The notes under the pieces are model-generated. The model worked only from the letters and a program-made list of their open reading frames with translations, was not told the origin of the DNA and made no database searches. 64,000 bases of DNA, taken from assembly GCA_963675135.1 (NCBI GenBank), contig OY776129.1, positions 45,086,141 to 45,150,140 on the forward strand. Direction: 5' to 3'. Numbering within the stretch: position 1 is the first letter of the stretch; every line of letters starts with the position of its first letter. The DNA comes from Galeopsis tetrahit (taxonomy: Eukaryota; Streptophyta; Magnoliopsida; Lamiales; Lamiaceae). Positions 10,413 through 22,861 of the stretch are shown here, piece by piece. Both the position numbers and the translations under genes were made by a program.

Positions 10413-10659
10413 CCTGAAGCAATGTCGTCGATGGGTGAATTCAATATGCAACTTATCAATTGCGCTACTGACCATATGCACCAGTTTTTTTATATATATG
10501 TTTATATATTCGCATATTTTATATAGATGACATATATTGTTAAATATATAAATTGTTTATGTTTCTATGTCATGCAGTCAAACAAATAATAACCTGTATC
10601 ACATCACACCAACACAAAATTTAAATTGACCCGTTCAAACCAAATAATCATCCATATCA

Positions 10660-10826
10660 CTAATGATATGTAATTATAAAATTATATATTTTAAAACCTT
10701 TTATTACAGATATATTGTTCTATTGCATATTATTACGTATTTAAAATTATATGCAACATATTTTTGCATATGTCAGCCAGAATACATAAGAATTTTTTGC
10801 ATATATGTTTTCATATCTGCATATAG
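10660..10826 (+). repeat. Imperfect direct repeat, copy B
   Basis: Second copy of the CATAT-rich segment at 10215-10412, with the same block order and several small deletions. Confidence 0.65.
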
Positions 10827-11265
10827 GGTAATGATATAGAACCAACATTTGTATTTTTATGGAACCAAATTAGTAAGTTGTCACCAAATCATTATCCACA
10901 TAATCAATTATAATTTAAAATAAATAATTGAAATTTATTAATATATTTTTAAAATAAATACAAATCTTTCAAATTCGAATATATTTTTCTAATATATATC
11001 TTATCTCTATTTTTCATGTAAAATTAGATGAAGTTATTTTTCCTATTCGATGATGATGTGCAGAGTGTAGTTATAGTGTTTTGATTCATTCTAATAAAAT
11101 TTGAGAAAGAGAATGAAATAGGTGAAAGAGAGGGGAGAAAGATTTGCTTGTATATGCAAAAGTTGATTTTATCTTTCCAAAATCTTCTTCTTAAAATTGA
11201 TTTTGAGAAAATAAAATGTTTAAAATATATTTATTAACAAAATTATGAATCATGTAAATTTGAAT
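10827..11265. other. AT-rich intergenic DNA
   Basis: No coding or paired-repeat signal seen. Confidence 0.55.
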
Positions 11266-11347
11266 GAATTGATGTTTGTAATCTTCTATGATATGTCATA
11301 AAATTTGAATTGATGTTTGTAATCTTCTATGATATGTCATAAAATTT
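11266..11347 (+). repeat. 41-bp perfect tandem duplication
   Basis: The unit beginning GAATTGATGTTTGTAATC occupies 11266-11306 and is repeated at 11307-11347 without a change I can see. This is a recent local duplication in AT-rich DNA. Confidence 0.88.
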
Positions 11348-13676
11348 AATACTGTAGATGCATTTTAAGTTTGAAATTTATATTTCTGTTATATGATTCG
11401 AAGTAGCGTGTAGCTAGAAGAGAAGAAATTAGAAAAAATTATTTAATTGTGAAGATAAGATATTAAAAAAATCTATTTGAAAGTGAAAGATTTGAATGTT
11501 AAAAGAAATTTGAATTTTGATCCGATTATTTTGAGATTATTTTCCAAAATTCCTTTTTTAATGATTGACTTATTAATTATATGTAATTTTGTGATTTAAT
11601 TAAATTTTTAAATTTGGAAAGATGATCCATTACCGTAATTAACGATTTTGTGTACATAATTAATTTTATTAATATTTGACTAATTCACTAAAATTTCATT
11701 TCGTTAATTAATTAACTAGAGGGATAAATTAGTATATTTATCATCCATATTGTCCTTCTTTGAATTAAAAAAAAAAAAGTTGTCTTTCTATGTGAAATCT
11801 ATGTGTGAAATGTCCTTATGAAAAATTGCCCCATTTATATAATTATGAAATATTTAAATTTGAATTTATTTTTAAAATTTACCTTACATTTTTTATTTAT
11901 CAATATAATAAAAAAATTAGAATTATTTCATTTAAAAAAAAATATTTCTATTTTTAAAATTTAATATCTTCATAATTTTTTTGACAAAAAAATTCTTATT
12001 TTAAATAAATATATTTGGTACTACTATTATTTTGCTAAAATGTAGATTTATTTATGATTTATATAATAATTTTTATATTTTATTTTGTTGGTTTTTAATT
12101 ATTTTATTTTACTAAATAATTTTTTTTTAATTTTATTAAATTTTTTAGATTTTAATATATTTAAATGATCAAAATTGAAGTTTAAACTTATAGGACTAAA
12201 ATAGATTTTAAAAAGGACTAAAATTAATAGTTTGTAAGACATAGGATATATTTTGTAAAGTTAAAATTTAAAGAATTTATTTTGGAATCATACAAATTTA
12301 TAGGACTAAAAAAAATATTTCCTCCAAAAATAGACAAGACTATATATGCTGTTCACTTTCATCATGTGGTCACATTAAACACTCAAGCTACGTACACAGT
12401 GACTGCTTGTGCATTGTACACTGAATCTGAAATTGCTTCTAAAATAAATATGAACCTAAAAATTAATAAAAATCACTATTATTAAAAAAAAAAAAATCAC
12501 AAATGCGTAAATATCTCACCCTAGGAGAAACATAGGTGGTAGAAATTAATAATAAGTGTTAGATATTGACAACACATTTCTTACGGAACAAACCTAAACC
12601 ATATTTTATAGATGCATGTATCTGCTCTTTTTTTCTTTTTTTACCATCATTGATTAGCCACCTAATTAATCCTGCAGAGTTGAAATTAGCTATTCCGTAA
12701 AAAAATTATATATATAATTAAAAATTCATATATTTACAGAGGTGAAATAAGTGATCATTTGATGAGTTCTACGTTTTCCCAATTTAATTATACTACATAT
12801 CGTAAGTTTTAAATTATATAACTTTTTAACAAATTAATATGTTATGTTATCAATATTATGTGCGCTACACACACACTATTCGTAATTATGTCGCGTATAG
12901 TTTATCGGATTTTACTTTAAGATTAAACAAAAAAAAAATAGTAGTGTGCAACCTCGAATTAGGTTAACACAAAAAATTGTCTATTTGTTGAACATATAAA
13001 TATTGAATTTGAATATATTACTACTAGTTCTTGTTTTTAGAGTTATCTGTTATGTGATTGACTGTATAATTTCGAGTATTATTTTACTTGAACATTTGAG
13101 TGTATCCTCTCTTATGCTGACGGTAAAATATGGAGTAGTATTATACAATATATTTGGGTTAATTATGCGAATATTTATATTAAATTGGGAGCCAATAAAA
13201 CATTAAGGTGATGTTTGTTTGTAGTTTATTGACATAAAAATCTATTTTTGAAACCTAGATGATTTTAAAATTCTTGTTTGTTTTAAATGATTTTAAATTG
13301 AATTAGGTCTAAATTACGGGAATTTGAAATTATTCATTTATAAATTTTGGGGTTTTTAAAAGATCGATGTATTACAATAAAAATTATTTTATCACAATAC
13401 AAAGCTAGTTCGCACTATGACGAAGGTGAACAATGTACATCTTTTAATTGGCTTTCTATTGTCAATAAGGGTGAACCCCCTTCCTAATTAACCATAGAAA
13501 ATCATTTTTCTCTATCTTTTTGTTTTTTTACTTCTTACTCCTTCTACTTTTTTTCTTTTCGGCCTATTTCTACATTTTCTCTTTTTTATATCTTTTTACC
13601 TTAATACTTCACTATTCATTTAATATTATTATTTTTTACGAAGTGTGCAAACAGTAACGAGACATTCAGTCTGAAA
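11348..13676. other. AT-rich intergenic DNA
   Basis: Over 2 kb of A/T-dominated sequence without a supported gene. The open frames at 12282-12485 and 13003-13206 are under 70 codons and lack any family resemblance. Confidence 0.55.
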
Positions 13677-13697
13677 CGGAGGGAGTATACAATACTA

Positions 13698-13879
13698 CCT
13701 CCGTCCCTGAAAAGTTTTCATAGTTACTTTCACGATATACACATATTTACCCTTCATATAATATCTTTTGGGGTCCATCATACACTCAATCAAAATTACG
13801 TTATTTACTTTATATATAAAAGTTTACAAAATTATCTTGTTGGTTCCATCAAATGAAAGCTTTTCAGGGACGGATGGAG
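13698..13879. mobile_element. Stowaway-type MITE
   Basis: The ends CCTCCGTCCCTGAAAAG and CTTTTCAGGGACGGATGGAG are inverted repeats flanked by TA, as in Tc1/mariner-derived Stowaway elements. It is 182 bp and has no coding capacity. Just upstream, at about 13670-13687, is a lone right-end sequence (GAAACGGAGGGAG) of another copy. Confidence 0.85.
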
Positions 13880-14635
13880 TATTATACATGAAATATTAGT
13901 ACAAATTTAAAAAGTACCAATAAGAAATACGAGTCAAAACCTATTTAAAAGCGGGTCAAAAAGCATTTGTTCAAAAAAATTGGGCAAGACAAATAAAAAA
14001 ATTTATTCTTAATTTTGTGTTATTGTAAAAATAAATATATATTTATCTTGCGCGAATTTTGTGATGAGCAAAAGACATTTGAAAGTCTTTTATTTTGTTA
14101 TCAAATTTAGGTGCTAAAATTTGTACCCCATATGATTCCTTCAAAAATTATTTACTTTGTCTAACATTAATTTTTACACTTTAAAAAAGAAAGTTTCTTA
14201 CAATTTTTATCTTTAAAATATTTATTTATTTTTCTACTATTATATCATTATATTTTCTTACTCAATACTATTGTTTTACCACTTTAATTTAATAAAATTG
14301 ATATGAATTGCCTTGGATTTATCATTTTCTTTTTAGTTTTCGTGCCCCCAAATGGATAGCTATATATGTCGAGGATTTCTTTAATTTTGATCCATTGACA
14401 ATTTGATCTTATTTAATTTTAATTAAAGAAAATAGATAGTGGTCCACATTGATCGACGACACCAACCTGGCATAAAGTTTTTGACTAGGTGGGTGTGGTC
14501 CCCCCTTCCCCTTAAATTGCCACTTGTCACCATACTATTGAATGTTTTAAAAAAATTGGATAAATTATATAATATTATTAATAATATATACTCCTTTTTT
14601 TTTGTGCTTTAATTAAGAAATATGATAAAATACAA
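13880..14635. other. AT-rich intergenic DNA
   Basis: Nothing supported between the Stowaway copy and the hAT element. Confidence 0.5.
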
Positions 14636-14643
14636 GTGATGTG

Positions 14644-15248
14644 TAGGGTTGCCAATGGAACGGGAATAAACCTGGACCCGCATGAAACAGGCCCGCACGG
14701 GGCGGGTAAATACCCGGTCAAACGGGTCCCGGATCGGGTAAATACCCGGTCAAACAATACCCGTCAGGTATGAGACGGGTAATGGTTTTATATATACCCG
14801 ATCCGAAACTCGACCCGCATATATAAACTCCCCAAATTAATTAATTAAATATACTCCCCATTTTGTAATTAAAGATTATAGCTTACGAAACATGCAGATT
14901 ACAAATTTTGTAATTAAATAGACTCCCCATTTTTTTTTAGATTTTTTAGTATGTAATTGTTAAATAAACTTGCTATAGTTGGAGCCTTGAAAACAACCAC
15001 TTACAGTGCTAAACGTCTAATTAACTAATTTAGTTCTGAATATTATAACAAACTTATACTACTAATTTTCTTCTTCTATAATTATCTTTCTTAAATAGAT
15101 GGGGAAATAATTTTATTTAAATACCAATTTTTTTTTAAAAAAAAATTAATGTCGGGGAGGGGCGGGTTTACCCGTCGGGTTCGCGGGACGGGACGGGTAA
15201 CGGGTCTAAAAATTTTTGGCGGGGCGGGTTTACCCGTTGCGAACCCTA
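14644..15248. mobile_element. hAT-type MITE with 8-bp target duplication
   Basis: The element starts TAGGGTTGCCAATGG and ends CCGTTGCGAACCCTA, imperfect inverted ends. It is flanked by the perfect duplication GTGATGTG at 14636-14643 and 15249-15256, the length typical of hAT transposons. Both ends are dense in ACGGGT/ACCCGT and GGGCGGGTTTACCCGT blocks, so the GC-rich termini contrast with an AT-rich centre and would fold back on each other. 605 bp, no transposase frame. Confidence 0.88.
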
Positions 15249-15492
15249 GTGATGTGATTATGAAAGAGAAAATAATAGATTAGTAAGAGATAAACTATGA
15301 TAAAATAATAAATAAAGTAGAAGTGACATAACTGGGAGAGAGAAAACAAGGAGTAATATATATTTATATTATATCAAAATTCATTAAAAAAAAATTATGT
15401 ATAAATAGAGACAAATATTAATAAATTTTATATTACAATTTCATATTCTCTTCCAATTTACTTTTTCCAAAATTTTATTTTATCATATTATT

Positions 15493-15608
15493 GACAAAGT
15501 GGGATAGCTCAAGTGGTTAGAGCACCACTACCTAGGCTTTAGATCCTGGGTTCGAGTCATGGGAAGGGGAAAAGTGATGGGTATTTAATGTAATTCAAAA
15601 AAAAAAAA
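15493..15608 (+). mobile_element. tRNA-derived SINE, copy 1
   Basis: The head GTGGGATAGCTCAAGTGG with TTAGAGC resembles a tRNA 5' half (pol III A box). GGTTCGAGTC at about 15550-15559 is a B box. The body continues to GTATTTAATGTAATTC and ends in an A run (about 15597-15608). The acceptor stem and a proper anticodon arm are missing, so it is not a functional tRNA gene. A second, shorter copy lies at 34423-34510 on the other strand. Plant SINEs move using LINE enzymes. Confidence 0.8.
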
Positions 15609-16120
15609 CTCATTCAAATTATTTTTTAAACTCCTCAAATTATCCAAACTTCCAAAATTATCCTAATTTTGAACCTTTTTTTTTAACACAAAATCTCAAT
15701 ATTATCAAAATTCTCACTTTTCTCTAAATATGAATTAAGTTTCTACTTATGAACAACTTCAATCAACACAAAATGTATAATTAAAAAATAGATTATTATA
15801 ATTTATAAATTATTAAATATTAATCCCTAATAATTTAATACGGAGTATATGTTTTTACATCTTTTAAAATAATAAAAATTGATTATGTATAATATATAAT
15901 AAAAAAATAATATATTTGAGGGTTATGTTTGGTTGTTGATAAAGAAATAAAACAAAAGGTAGTAGAATGTGTATGTGGAAGAGAGAAAAATTAATTATTT
16001 ATTAGAAGGTTGAAGTGTGGGGAAGGTGTAGATAAAGATGGCCTTACTCACTCTATTCCATATTATTTGCAGACTTCCTTTTTTTTAGACGTCTTACTAT
16101 TATTTGTAAATACAAATAAG
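15609..16120. other. AT-rich intergenic DNA
   Basis: No supported feature. Confidence 0.5.
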
Positions 16121-16122
16121 TA

Positions 16123-16417
16123 CTCCCTCCGTTTCATAAAATTTGTCGCATTTCTCATTTTGTATAGAATTAAGGAACATATTTTTTTGACACATTTACC
16201 TCTCATTATTTTTTCCCCTTTTCTTCTCATTTTCCTTTTCATTTTCCCACCTTCCTTTTTCACCATTCCTTTGACCTTTCCGAAACAAAGGTCATTAATA
16301 TATTTCCAAAAAAGTAGGGGTAATTTAGGTAGATCATTGGTATAATTAGGAAAAGTGACAAACTTTTTGAAACAAAATTTAAGTCCAAATGCGACAAACT
16401 TTATGAAACGGAGGGAG
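16123..16417. mobile_element. Stowaway-type MITE
   Basis: The ends CTCCCTCCGTTTCATAAA and TTTATGAAACGGAGGGAG are inverted repeats with TA on each side; TTTGTCGCATTT / AAATGCGACAAA extend the pairing. 295 bp. Open frames on both strands across this element (16010-16446) result from the inverted ends and are not genes. Confidence 0.9.
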
Positions 16418-16748
16418 TAAATTTTAGTCAAATCCATTACCCTCACAATACATACATATTTACACTATATGTCATTATTTTTTCAAATTTACCACTAAAA
16501 TCATCAATTTACCACCAAATTTTAGTCAAACAGTAAAATCATCTCCAACCATTTAGCTTAAATTTTAACTCAATGGAAATATTATCTTAGAAAAAATATT
16601 CTTAATTTTATCTTTTTTATATTTCATTTTATCAAATATTTAATTTGTATTTCCTTTGTTTAGATACGTTTATGCACGTTGTGTTAAAGTTATCGTTGTT
16701 TCAGCTAATTTTCAATTGTATTTTGTAATTTAAATTCGTAGTATGTAT
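16418..16748. other. AT-rich intergenic DNA
   Basis: No gene seen. The last bases, TGTAT (16744-16748), are the likely target duplication of the next element. Confidence 0.5.
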
Positions 16749-17370
16749 TGTTATGAAATTATCTCAAAATAATACAAAATTCAAATGATAAATCAAGTAC
16801 ACTCAAGTATGCAATGAAATGAACAAATAAGAACAAACATAGGATTTACGTGGTTAAATCCAATTGATCTACGTCCACGGAAGATAGAGACTCTCTTCAC
16901 TAAACTTCAAACAAATGTTACAAATTACAAGTATGGAACTCTCAATAATATGCTCACTTACTCAAGTATTCGACCAACCTACAATTATGCACTAAAAGGT
17001 GTATTTATAGAGATACAATGCCCATATGAACTGCCACAAACTAATTACTAACTGCCTTAACAAAAATAACAACTAGAAACTAATTCTGGAATAAACTGAA
17101 TCAGAAGACTTGACTCAATTGATATGCCTATCAGCTGACATGGCTTCAGATGACTTGGACTCCACCTCTGCTGATACAGATCAGTAGACAAAGACTCAGT
17201 AGACTTATCCTAAACCTATTCAAACTAGATGACCCAAGATCAGTAGACTTAGCCTTATCAGCTGAGTTGACCATACTCAGCTGATCTGATCCAAACCAGA
17301 CGACTACGACTCATCTTCTATTAAACATTAGAAACAACTGACAACTTTAATATTGCATTACTTCTAATAA
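16749..17370 (-). repeat. 3' LTR of Copia element 1
   Basis: 622 bp, aligned with 22024-22604. On the minus strand it is preceded by the polypurine tract ATTAAGGTGGAGAATTA (17371-17387). Its first two bases there read TA where the other LTR has TG, a terminal mutation. Confidence 0.88.
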
Positions 17371-17387
17371 TTCTCCACCTTAATGCA

Positions 17388-19250
17388 AGATTGCTTCCTC
17401 TCACCCCTCCTCAAGGCTGATGTTCATGTCCCTAGTGAACATCCCAACAACTAAGGTTTACCAGCTTCATGCAATGCTTGAATTTATTGCTAGGTAAAGT
17501 CTTTTAGTGAACATATCAGTTGTATTATCATCTGTAGAAACCTTCTGGACTTCTACAATGTCTTTCTCCAAAATATCTCTCACAAAATGCAACTTCACAT
17601 CAATATGTTTAGACCTCTTATGAAACACTTGATTAGGGGTAGTTCGGTACGGTATACCGAACTATACTGTACCATACCGATATCATACCGAAAATTTCGA
17701 TATTGAAAATATTGATACCGTTATCACACCAAAAAATTTGGTATGAAAATTCTCATACCGAATGTCGTACCGAAAATTTGGTATGTCGTAACATACCGAA
17801 TTTTCAGTACTTACTGAAATGTCGATATACCGAATCATATGAAAATATTGATATACCGTTTCATACCGAATCATACCTAAGATTTTTGTTATTTGTTCAA
17901 TATTTATTTATTTAATTAATAATGTAATACTCCGTATTATTTATTTATTTATGTTTCGGAATTCGGTATACCGAAATTATCGATATTTTTGGTATGCCGA
18001 ACTTATGGAAATTTCCGGTATACCAAGCTTATTGAAATTTTCGATATGTACCGAAATACCGCGGTATGACCATTTTTCATATCGTTATCATACCGAAAAT
18101 ATCAATAATTTCGGTATTTTTCGGTACGATAAACCCGGTATACCGAAATTTCGATATATTTCCCCACCCCTAGGTGGATATTGCTCTGATTGTCACACAA
18201 TATTGTAACACTCTTCTAGTTAATCCCAAAGTCTAACAGGATACCCTTCAACCACAATGCTTCATTTATTGCTTCAGTTAAGACAATGTACTCGACTTCT
18301 GTTGTGGATAAGGTCACCATTGATTGCAGAGTTAACCTCTAGGTAATAGCAATACCATAGAGAGTAAAAACATAACCAGAAAGTGACTTCCTTGTGTCAA
18401 CATATTCCCAGCAAAATCAGAATCCACAAACTCTTGCAGAGGACACTTAGATGTAGCTGACCTCTCGAACAATAACCCCAACTCGTTTGATCCATTCAGA
18501 TATCTTAAGATTCATTTCAAATCTTCCCAATGTACCTTCCCTGGATTACCCATGTATCTACTGACCATACTCACTGCAAAGGCTAGATCAGGCCTATTGC
18601 ATACCATGGCATACATGAGACTCCCCACTTCATTTGCATATGGAACAACAAGCATCTGCTTCTTCTCATCTTCTGTTTGAGAAGACTGCTTCACTGATAA
18701 CTTGAACTGTTGACCAAATGAAGTACAAACTGACTTTAATTGATGCATAAGAAACCTCCTAAGGACCTTCTAAATATAATTCCTCTGGGATAGGAACAAC
18801 TTCCTTACTTTCCTATTTCTGAAGATATTCATCCCTAATATCCTCTTTGTCTCACCTAAGTCTTACATTTCAAAGGTGGTACTCAGTTGTTCCTTCAGTT
18901 GAGTGATATTCTTCATACTCTTGCTTGCTATTAATATGTCGTCCACATAATTATTAGGTAGGTGCACTCTAGATTATCTTGCTTGCCAATACACACACAT
19001 CTATCATATCTGCTTCTTAAGAAACCAATACAAAGCATGAATTTATCAAACTTTCTATACCATTGTCTGGGACTTTGCTTAAGCCAATATAATGATTTCT
19101 TAAGCAAACATACCTTACTTTCATTTTCAGGCATGATAAACTCTTTTGGTTGATGCCTGTATATTGTTTCAATTAGATCACCATGCAAAAATGCAATTTT
19201 GACATATAATTGATGCAGCTCAAGATCATCTTGTGCAACCTTAGACAAGA
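17388..19250 (-). pseudogene. Copia 1 reverse transcriptase / RNase H remnant
   Basis: From the right: RT N-part at 18931-19248 (AFLHGDLIETIYRHQPKEF, KSLYWLKQSPRQWYRKFDKF); the YVDD catalytic box near 18940 sits one frame off, showing a single-base frameshift just before it. The RT C-part at 18512-18748 has VPYANEVGSLMYAMVCNRPD and SRYMGNPGKVHWEDLK. RNase H traces at about 18180-18340 keep STTEVEYIVLTEAINEA and are cut by the MITE at 17637-18172, after which the tail resumes to about 17460. Many stops and frame changes mean no enzyme can be made. Confidence 0.85.
17637..18172. mobile_element. MITE of repeated CGGTATACCGAA motifs inside Copia 1
   Basis: About 535 bp interrupts the RNase H region of Copia 1 between CTTATGAAACACTTGAT and GGTGGATATTGCTCTG. 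The ends TTAGGGGTAGTTCGG and CCCCACCCCTAG are short inverted termini of the hAT style. The body is dense in palindromic CGGTATACCG and TACCGAAA..TTTCGGTA motifs, so it would form many hairpins. I could not see a clean 8-bp duplication (CACTTGAT versus AGGTGGAT match partly). It is younger than the Copia element. Confidence 0.75.
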
Positions 19251-22023
19251 CTAATCGAATGGAACAATGTTTAACAAAATGAGAGAATACCTCATTGAAG
19301 TCAATACCCTCTAACTACCAACATAGCCTTGAATCTGTGTGCTCCTTGCCCTTATTTGATCCAACTTCAATATTCTTCTTGAAGAGCCACATACAACTGA
19401 CTAACTTCTGGTTGGTTGGCTTCTCTACTAGGATCCAGGTTTGGTTCTTCTCTAAGGATTGCAACTCCTCTATCATGGCTGTAATCCACAACTCCCTTTT
19501 TGTACTGGTGTTGGCTTTCTTGTAGTTCTTCGGCTCAAAATGCTCCACCTCTTCTTCTGTGATCAGAGCATAAGAAACCAAGTCTTCTTGACAAAATCTT
19601 GATGGAGGATGAACCTGTCTTTTGAGCATATCTCTAGCAAGACTATAATTCCCCAGATCAGTTGGGTTGTCCTCCATGATGGTGTCTTCTGGATCACCAC
19701 CTTCTATCTCATTTGGGACTACCTCATCTAGGGTGTTGTCTTCCGGGTTATTCATATCAGCTGGGTTAGCCACCTCATCTGGTGCTAACTCATCTGATCA
19801 TAGAAACTCCACCTCAGCTGAGGAATTCTCTCCTGATATCCTGCCATAAATGTCTTGGGGATTTCCATTTTGAGGATACCCCATCACCATCTCATTTAAA
19901 TCAACATTTTTGCTGATAATGAGTTTATTATGGTCCTAGATCAATGCACCATATCCTATATCTATTGACACCTTTTGGATAGCCTAGAAATATGCATTTC
20001 ATAGCCCTTGGCTCTAGCTTATCATGTCTTATATGAGCATAAGCTTGACATCCAAACACTTTCAGTTTTGAATAGTCACACAACTTGCCATACCAGATCT
20101 CATCTGATATTTTACATTCTAAAGCGGTTGATGGGGTTTTGTTTATCAGATAACATGTAGTACATACAGCTTCCCCCAAAAAGCTTTTAGGTAGTTTAGC
20201 ATCAGCTAACATACATCTGACTCTTTCTAGAATAGTTATGTTCATCCTCTCTTCTAATCCATTTTATTGTGGATTTAGAGGGACAATTCTATGTCTGGTG
20301 ATGTCCTTCTCTTTGCCAAATACATCGAATTCTTTTGATAGATACTCGAGGCCATTATCTGTCCTTAAATGTTTTAAGGACTTTCCTCTCTTATTCTCTA
20401 TCTCAACAAGCAATTCTTTGAATTTTGTAAAGACCTCTCTCTTCTGTTTGAGAATGGAAACCCAATTTTTTCTAGAATATTCATCTATAATGTACATGGA
20501 GTACTTACCTCCACCAAGAGTTTGTGTTCTTGATGGGCTCCATATGTCAGAATGAACATAATCCAGAAGCTCAGTTGTGGAGTGCCCACCCTTCTTAAAT
20601 GATTTCTTCTTGGTCTTCCCAAGAACACACAGCTCGCAAAATTCAAGACTCTTGATCATCTTATGTGAGAACACCCCATTCTTGGACATTTCCATCAGAC
20701 CCTTCTCACCAACATGTGCCAATCTTTTATGCCAAAGCATTTTATTATTAGTACTTATGACTATATCAGCTGACCGTGTAATTATCTCACATATTAGAGA
20801 ATATAACTCATTTTCATTCTTCCCTTGCATCACTATCCTATTAGCTTTGGTAATCATCAAACAACCATTATATGTTCTGAACTCATACCCTAAAGCATTC
20901 AGTGTGCCAAGAGATATTAGAGTTCTTTTCAAATCTGGAACATATTTAACATTGGTTAGGATCACATGTCTCTCATTAAACATCTTTACCCTCACAATAC
21001 CAATGCCTCTTACAGTACAATTTTCATCATTTCCTAACAGTATTGATCCACCATCATTCATCTATAGGTTCTGAAACCAAGATTTGGTGGGATACATATG
21101 GAATGAACATCCAAAGTCAAGTACCCATTCATTGTAAAGCTTGCTTTCTGTTACATTCATAACTTCTGCACTTTCATATCCATCCTTAACCTTTGTTACA
21201 TCAGCTTTGGGAGCTTTAGTAACCTTCTTCATTTCTTGACAATCTCTAATGAAATGTCCATCTTTATGACACTTATATCATGTCTTCTTCTTGATAAATC
21301 TTGCTTTTGATTTATCAGCTGACTTGGCATTATCTTTCTTGCCTAGCCCCTTCTTGCCATTCTTGAATTTCACATTCGGACTTTTCCCTTGATTTTTTGC
21401 CTTCTTTATAGAATTTTCCACATGAAAAATCTTAGTTTTGAGAATAGATAATACTTCAGTATACTTGACATTACCTTCCTTTGTAATCAACAGTGTATCT
21501 TTGAAGATATCATAAGATGGTGGTAAGGCTTCTAGGAGTAGAAAAGATTTATCTCCACCTCCTAAGGTGACTCCCACATTTTCAAGATCATCAACTGTTT
21601 GCATGAACTCAATTAATTGCTCATCAAGTGTTTTCGTCTGACATCTTGAAGTTTGTGAGCTTCCTCTTCATGAACATCTTATTTGACAAAGATTGAGTCA
21701 AATACAGACTATCCAACTTTTCCCATACAACATCTACATCCTTCTCCTTAACCACCTCTCTCAAAACGTTGTCACCTAAACTCAGAACGACAATATTGTG
21801 AGCCTTTTACATCAGCTCTTCTTTCTTGGCCTTGTCTGCCTCAGATGCAACAGGGTCAAGATGGACTAGGGCATCCTTTAGCCCATTATGTGATAAGAGT
21901 GTCTTCATTTTGGCTTTCCATAAACCAAAATCATTTCCTCCTTGTGAATTTCCCTACTTCAATCTTCACAGAACTCATCTTGATTCTTGACCTTGTCTTT
22001 CGCTTCCCACATACAACGTCTAT
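19251..22023 (-). pseudogene. Copia 1 gag / protease / integrase remnant
   Basis: Gag (UBN2 type) at 21278-21604 has LEALPPSYDIFKDTLL. The zinc knuckle reads stop-YKCHKDGHFIRDC: its first Cys codon has become TGA (21278-21280). The protease active site near 21105 reads WVLDFGCSFHM, Asp-Phe-Gly in place of Asp-Ser-Gly. The GAG-pre-integrase segment (LWHKRLAHVGEKGL, CELCVLGK) and integrase core start (VHSDIW, LRTDNGLEYLS) lie in 20264-21061. The integrase continues at 19928-20245 (NKTPSTALECK, LKVFGCQAYAHI). The linker to RT at 19315-19773 holds WITAMIEELQSLEKNQTW. I saw no credible primer-binding site next to the 5' LTR. Confidence 0.87.
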
Positions 22024-22604
22024 TGTTATGAAATTGTCTCAAAATAATACCAAATCTAAATGATAAATCAAGTACACTCAAGAATGCAATGAAATGAACA
22101 AGTAAGAACAAACAAAGGATTTACGTGGTTCGATCCAATTGATCTACGTTCATGGAGGATAGAGACTTTCTTCACTAAACTTCGAACAAGTGCTATAGGT
22201 TACAAGTATGAAACTCTCAATAATATGCTCACTCACTCAAGTATTCGACCAACCTACAATTATACTCTAAGAGGTGTATTTATAGAGATACAATGCCCAT
22301 ATGAACTGCCACAAACTAATTACTAACTGCCTTAACAGAAATAACCGCTAAAAACTAATTTTGGAATAGCTGACATGGCTTCAGATGACTTGGACTCCAC
22401 CTCTGCTGATACAGATAAGTAGACAAAGACTCAATAGACTTGTCCTAAACCTATTCAGACTAGATGACCCAAGATCAGTAGACTTAGCCTTATCATCTGA
22501 GTTGACCTTACTCAGCTGATCTGATCCAAATCAGACGACTACGAGTCCTCTTCTATTAAACATTATAAACAATTGACAACTTCAATATTGCATTACTTTT
22601 AACA
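22024..22604 (-). repeat. 5' LTR of Copia element 1
   Basis: 581 bp, TGTTATGAAATTG to ACTTTTAACA. Relative to the other LTR it lacks about 41 bp after TTTTGGAATA (near 22370). Confidence 0.88.
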
Positions 22605-22608
22605 TGTA

Positions 22609-22861
22609 CTCCCCCCGTCTACAAAAAGTAGTCTCATTTGCCTTATATTCTTTGTCCACCAAATGTAGTCTCATACACTTTATGAAAACTATCACCCTTC
22701 AACCATCATTTAATTACTCAATTTGTCATCAACTTTATTCACAAACAATCACTTTACTCACAATGGACCCCACAATACCCTATAATACCCTTATTTTATC
22801 TACCTTTTTCTTAAAACTTATGCCCCTCCTCAATGGGACTACATTTGGTGGATGGAGGGAG
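22609..22861. mobile_element. Stowaway-type MITE
   Basis: The ends CTCCCCCCGTCTACAAAAAG and GGTGGATGGAGGGAG with flanking TA; interior pieces GTAGTCTCATTTG and GGGACTACATTTGG also pair. It begins within the target duplication of Copia 1, so the two insertions abut. It belongs to the same family as 25295-25546 (shared TCACCCTTCAACCATCATTT and its complement). Confidence 0.85.

Larger units (their letters stand above)
16749..22604 (-). mobile_element. Decayed Copia LTR retrotransposon 1
   Basis: LTRs at 16749-17370 and 22024-22604 start TGTTATGAAATT and end in CATTACTT(T/C)TAA(C/T)A. The flanks TGTAT (16744-16748) and TGTAC (22605-22609) are a 5-bp duplication with one change. The interior runs gag, protease, integrase, reverse transcriptase, RNase H on the minus strand, the Copia order. 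Frames are broken at many points, and a MITE sits in the RNase H region (17637-18172). The right LTR lacks about 41 bp present in the left one. It cannot be autonomous. Confidence 0.92.

Noticed and set aside
15493..15570. tRNA-like sequence that might be a tRNA gene
   Set aside because: There is no closed acceptor stem, no convincing anticodon arm, and an A-rich tail. A second dispersed copy with a target duplication shows it is a SINE.
16010..16446. Opposing 111- and 127-codon open frames
   Set aside because: Both run through the inverted ends of a Stowaway MITE and mirror each other.
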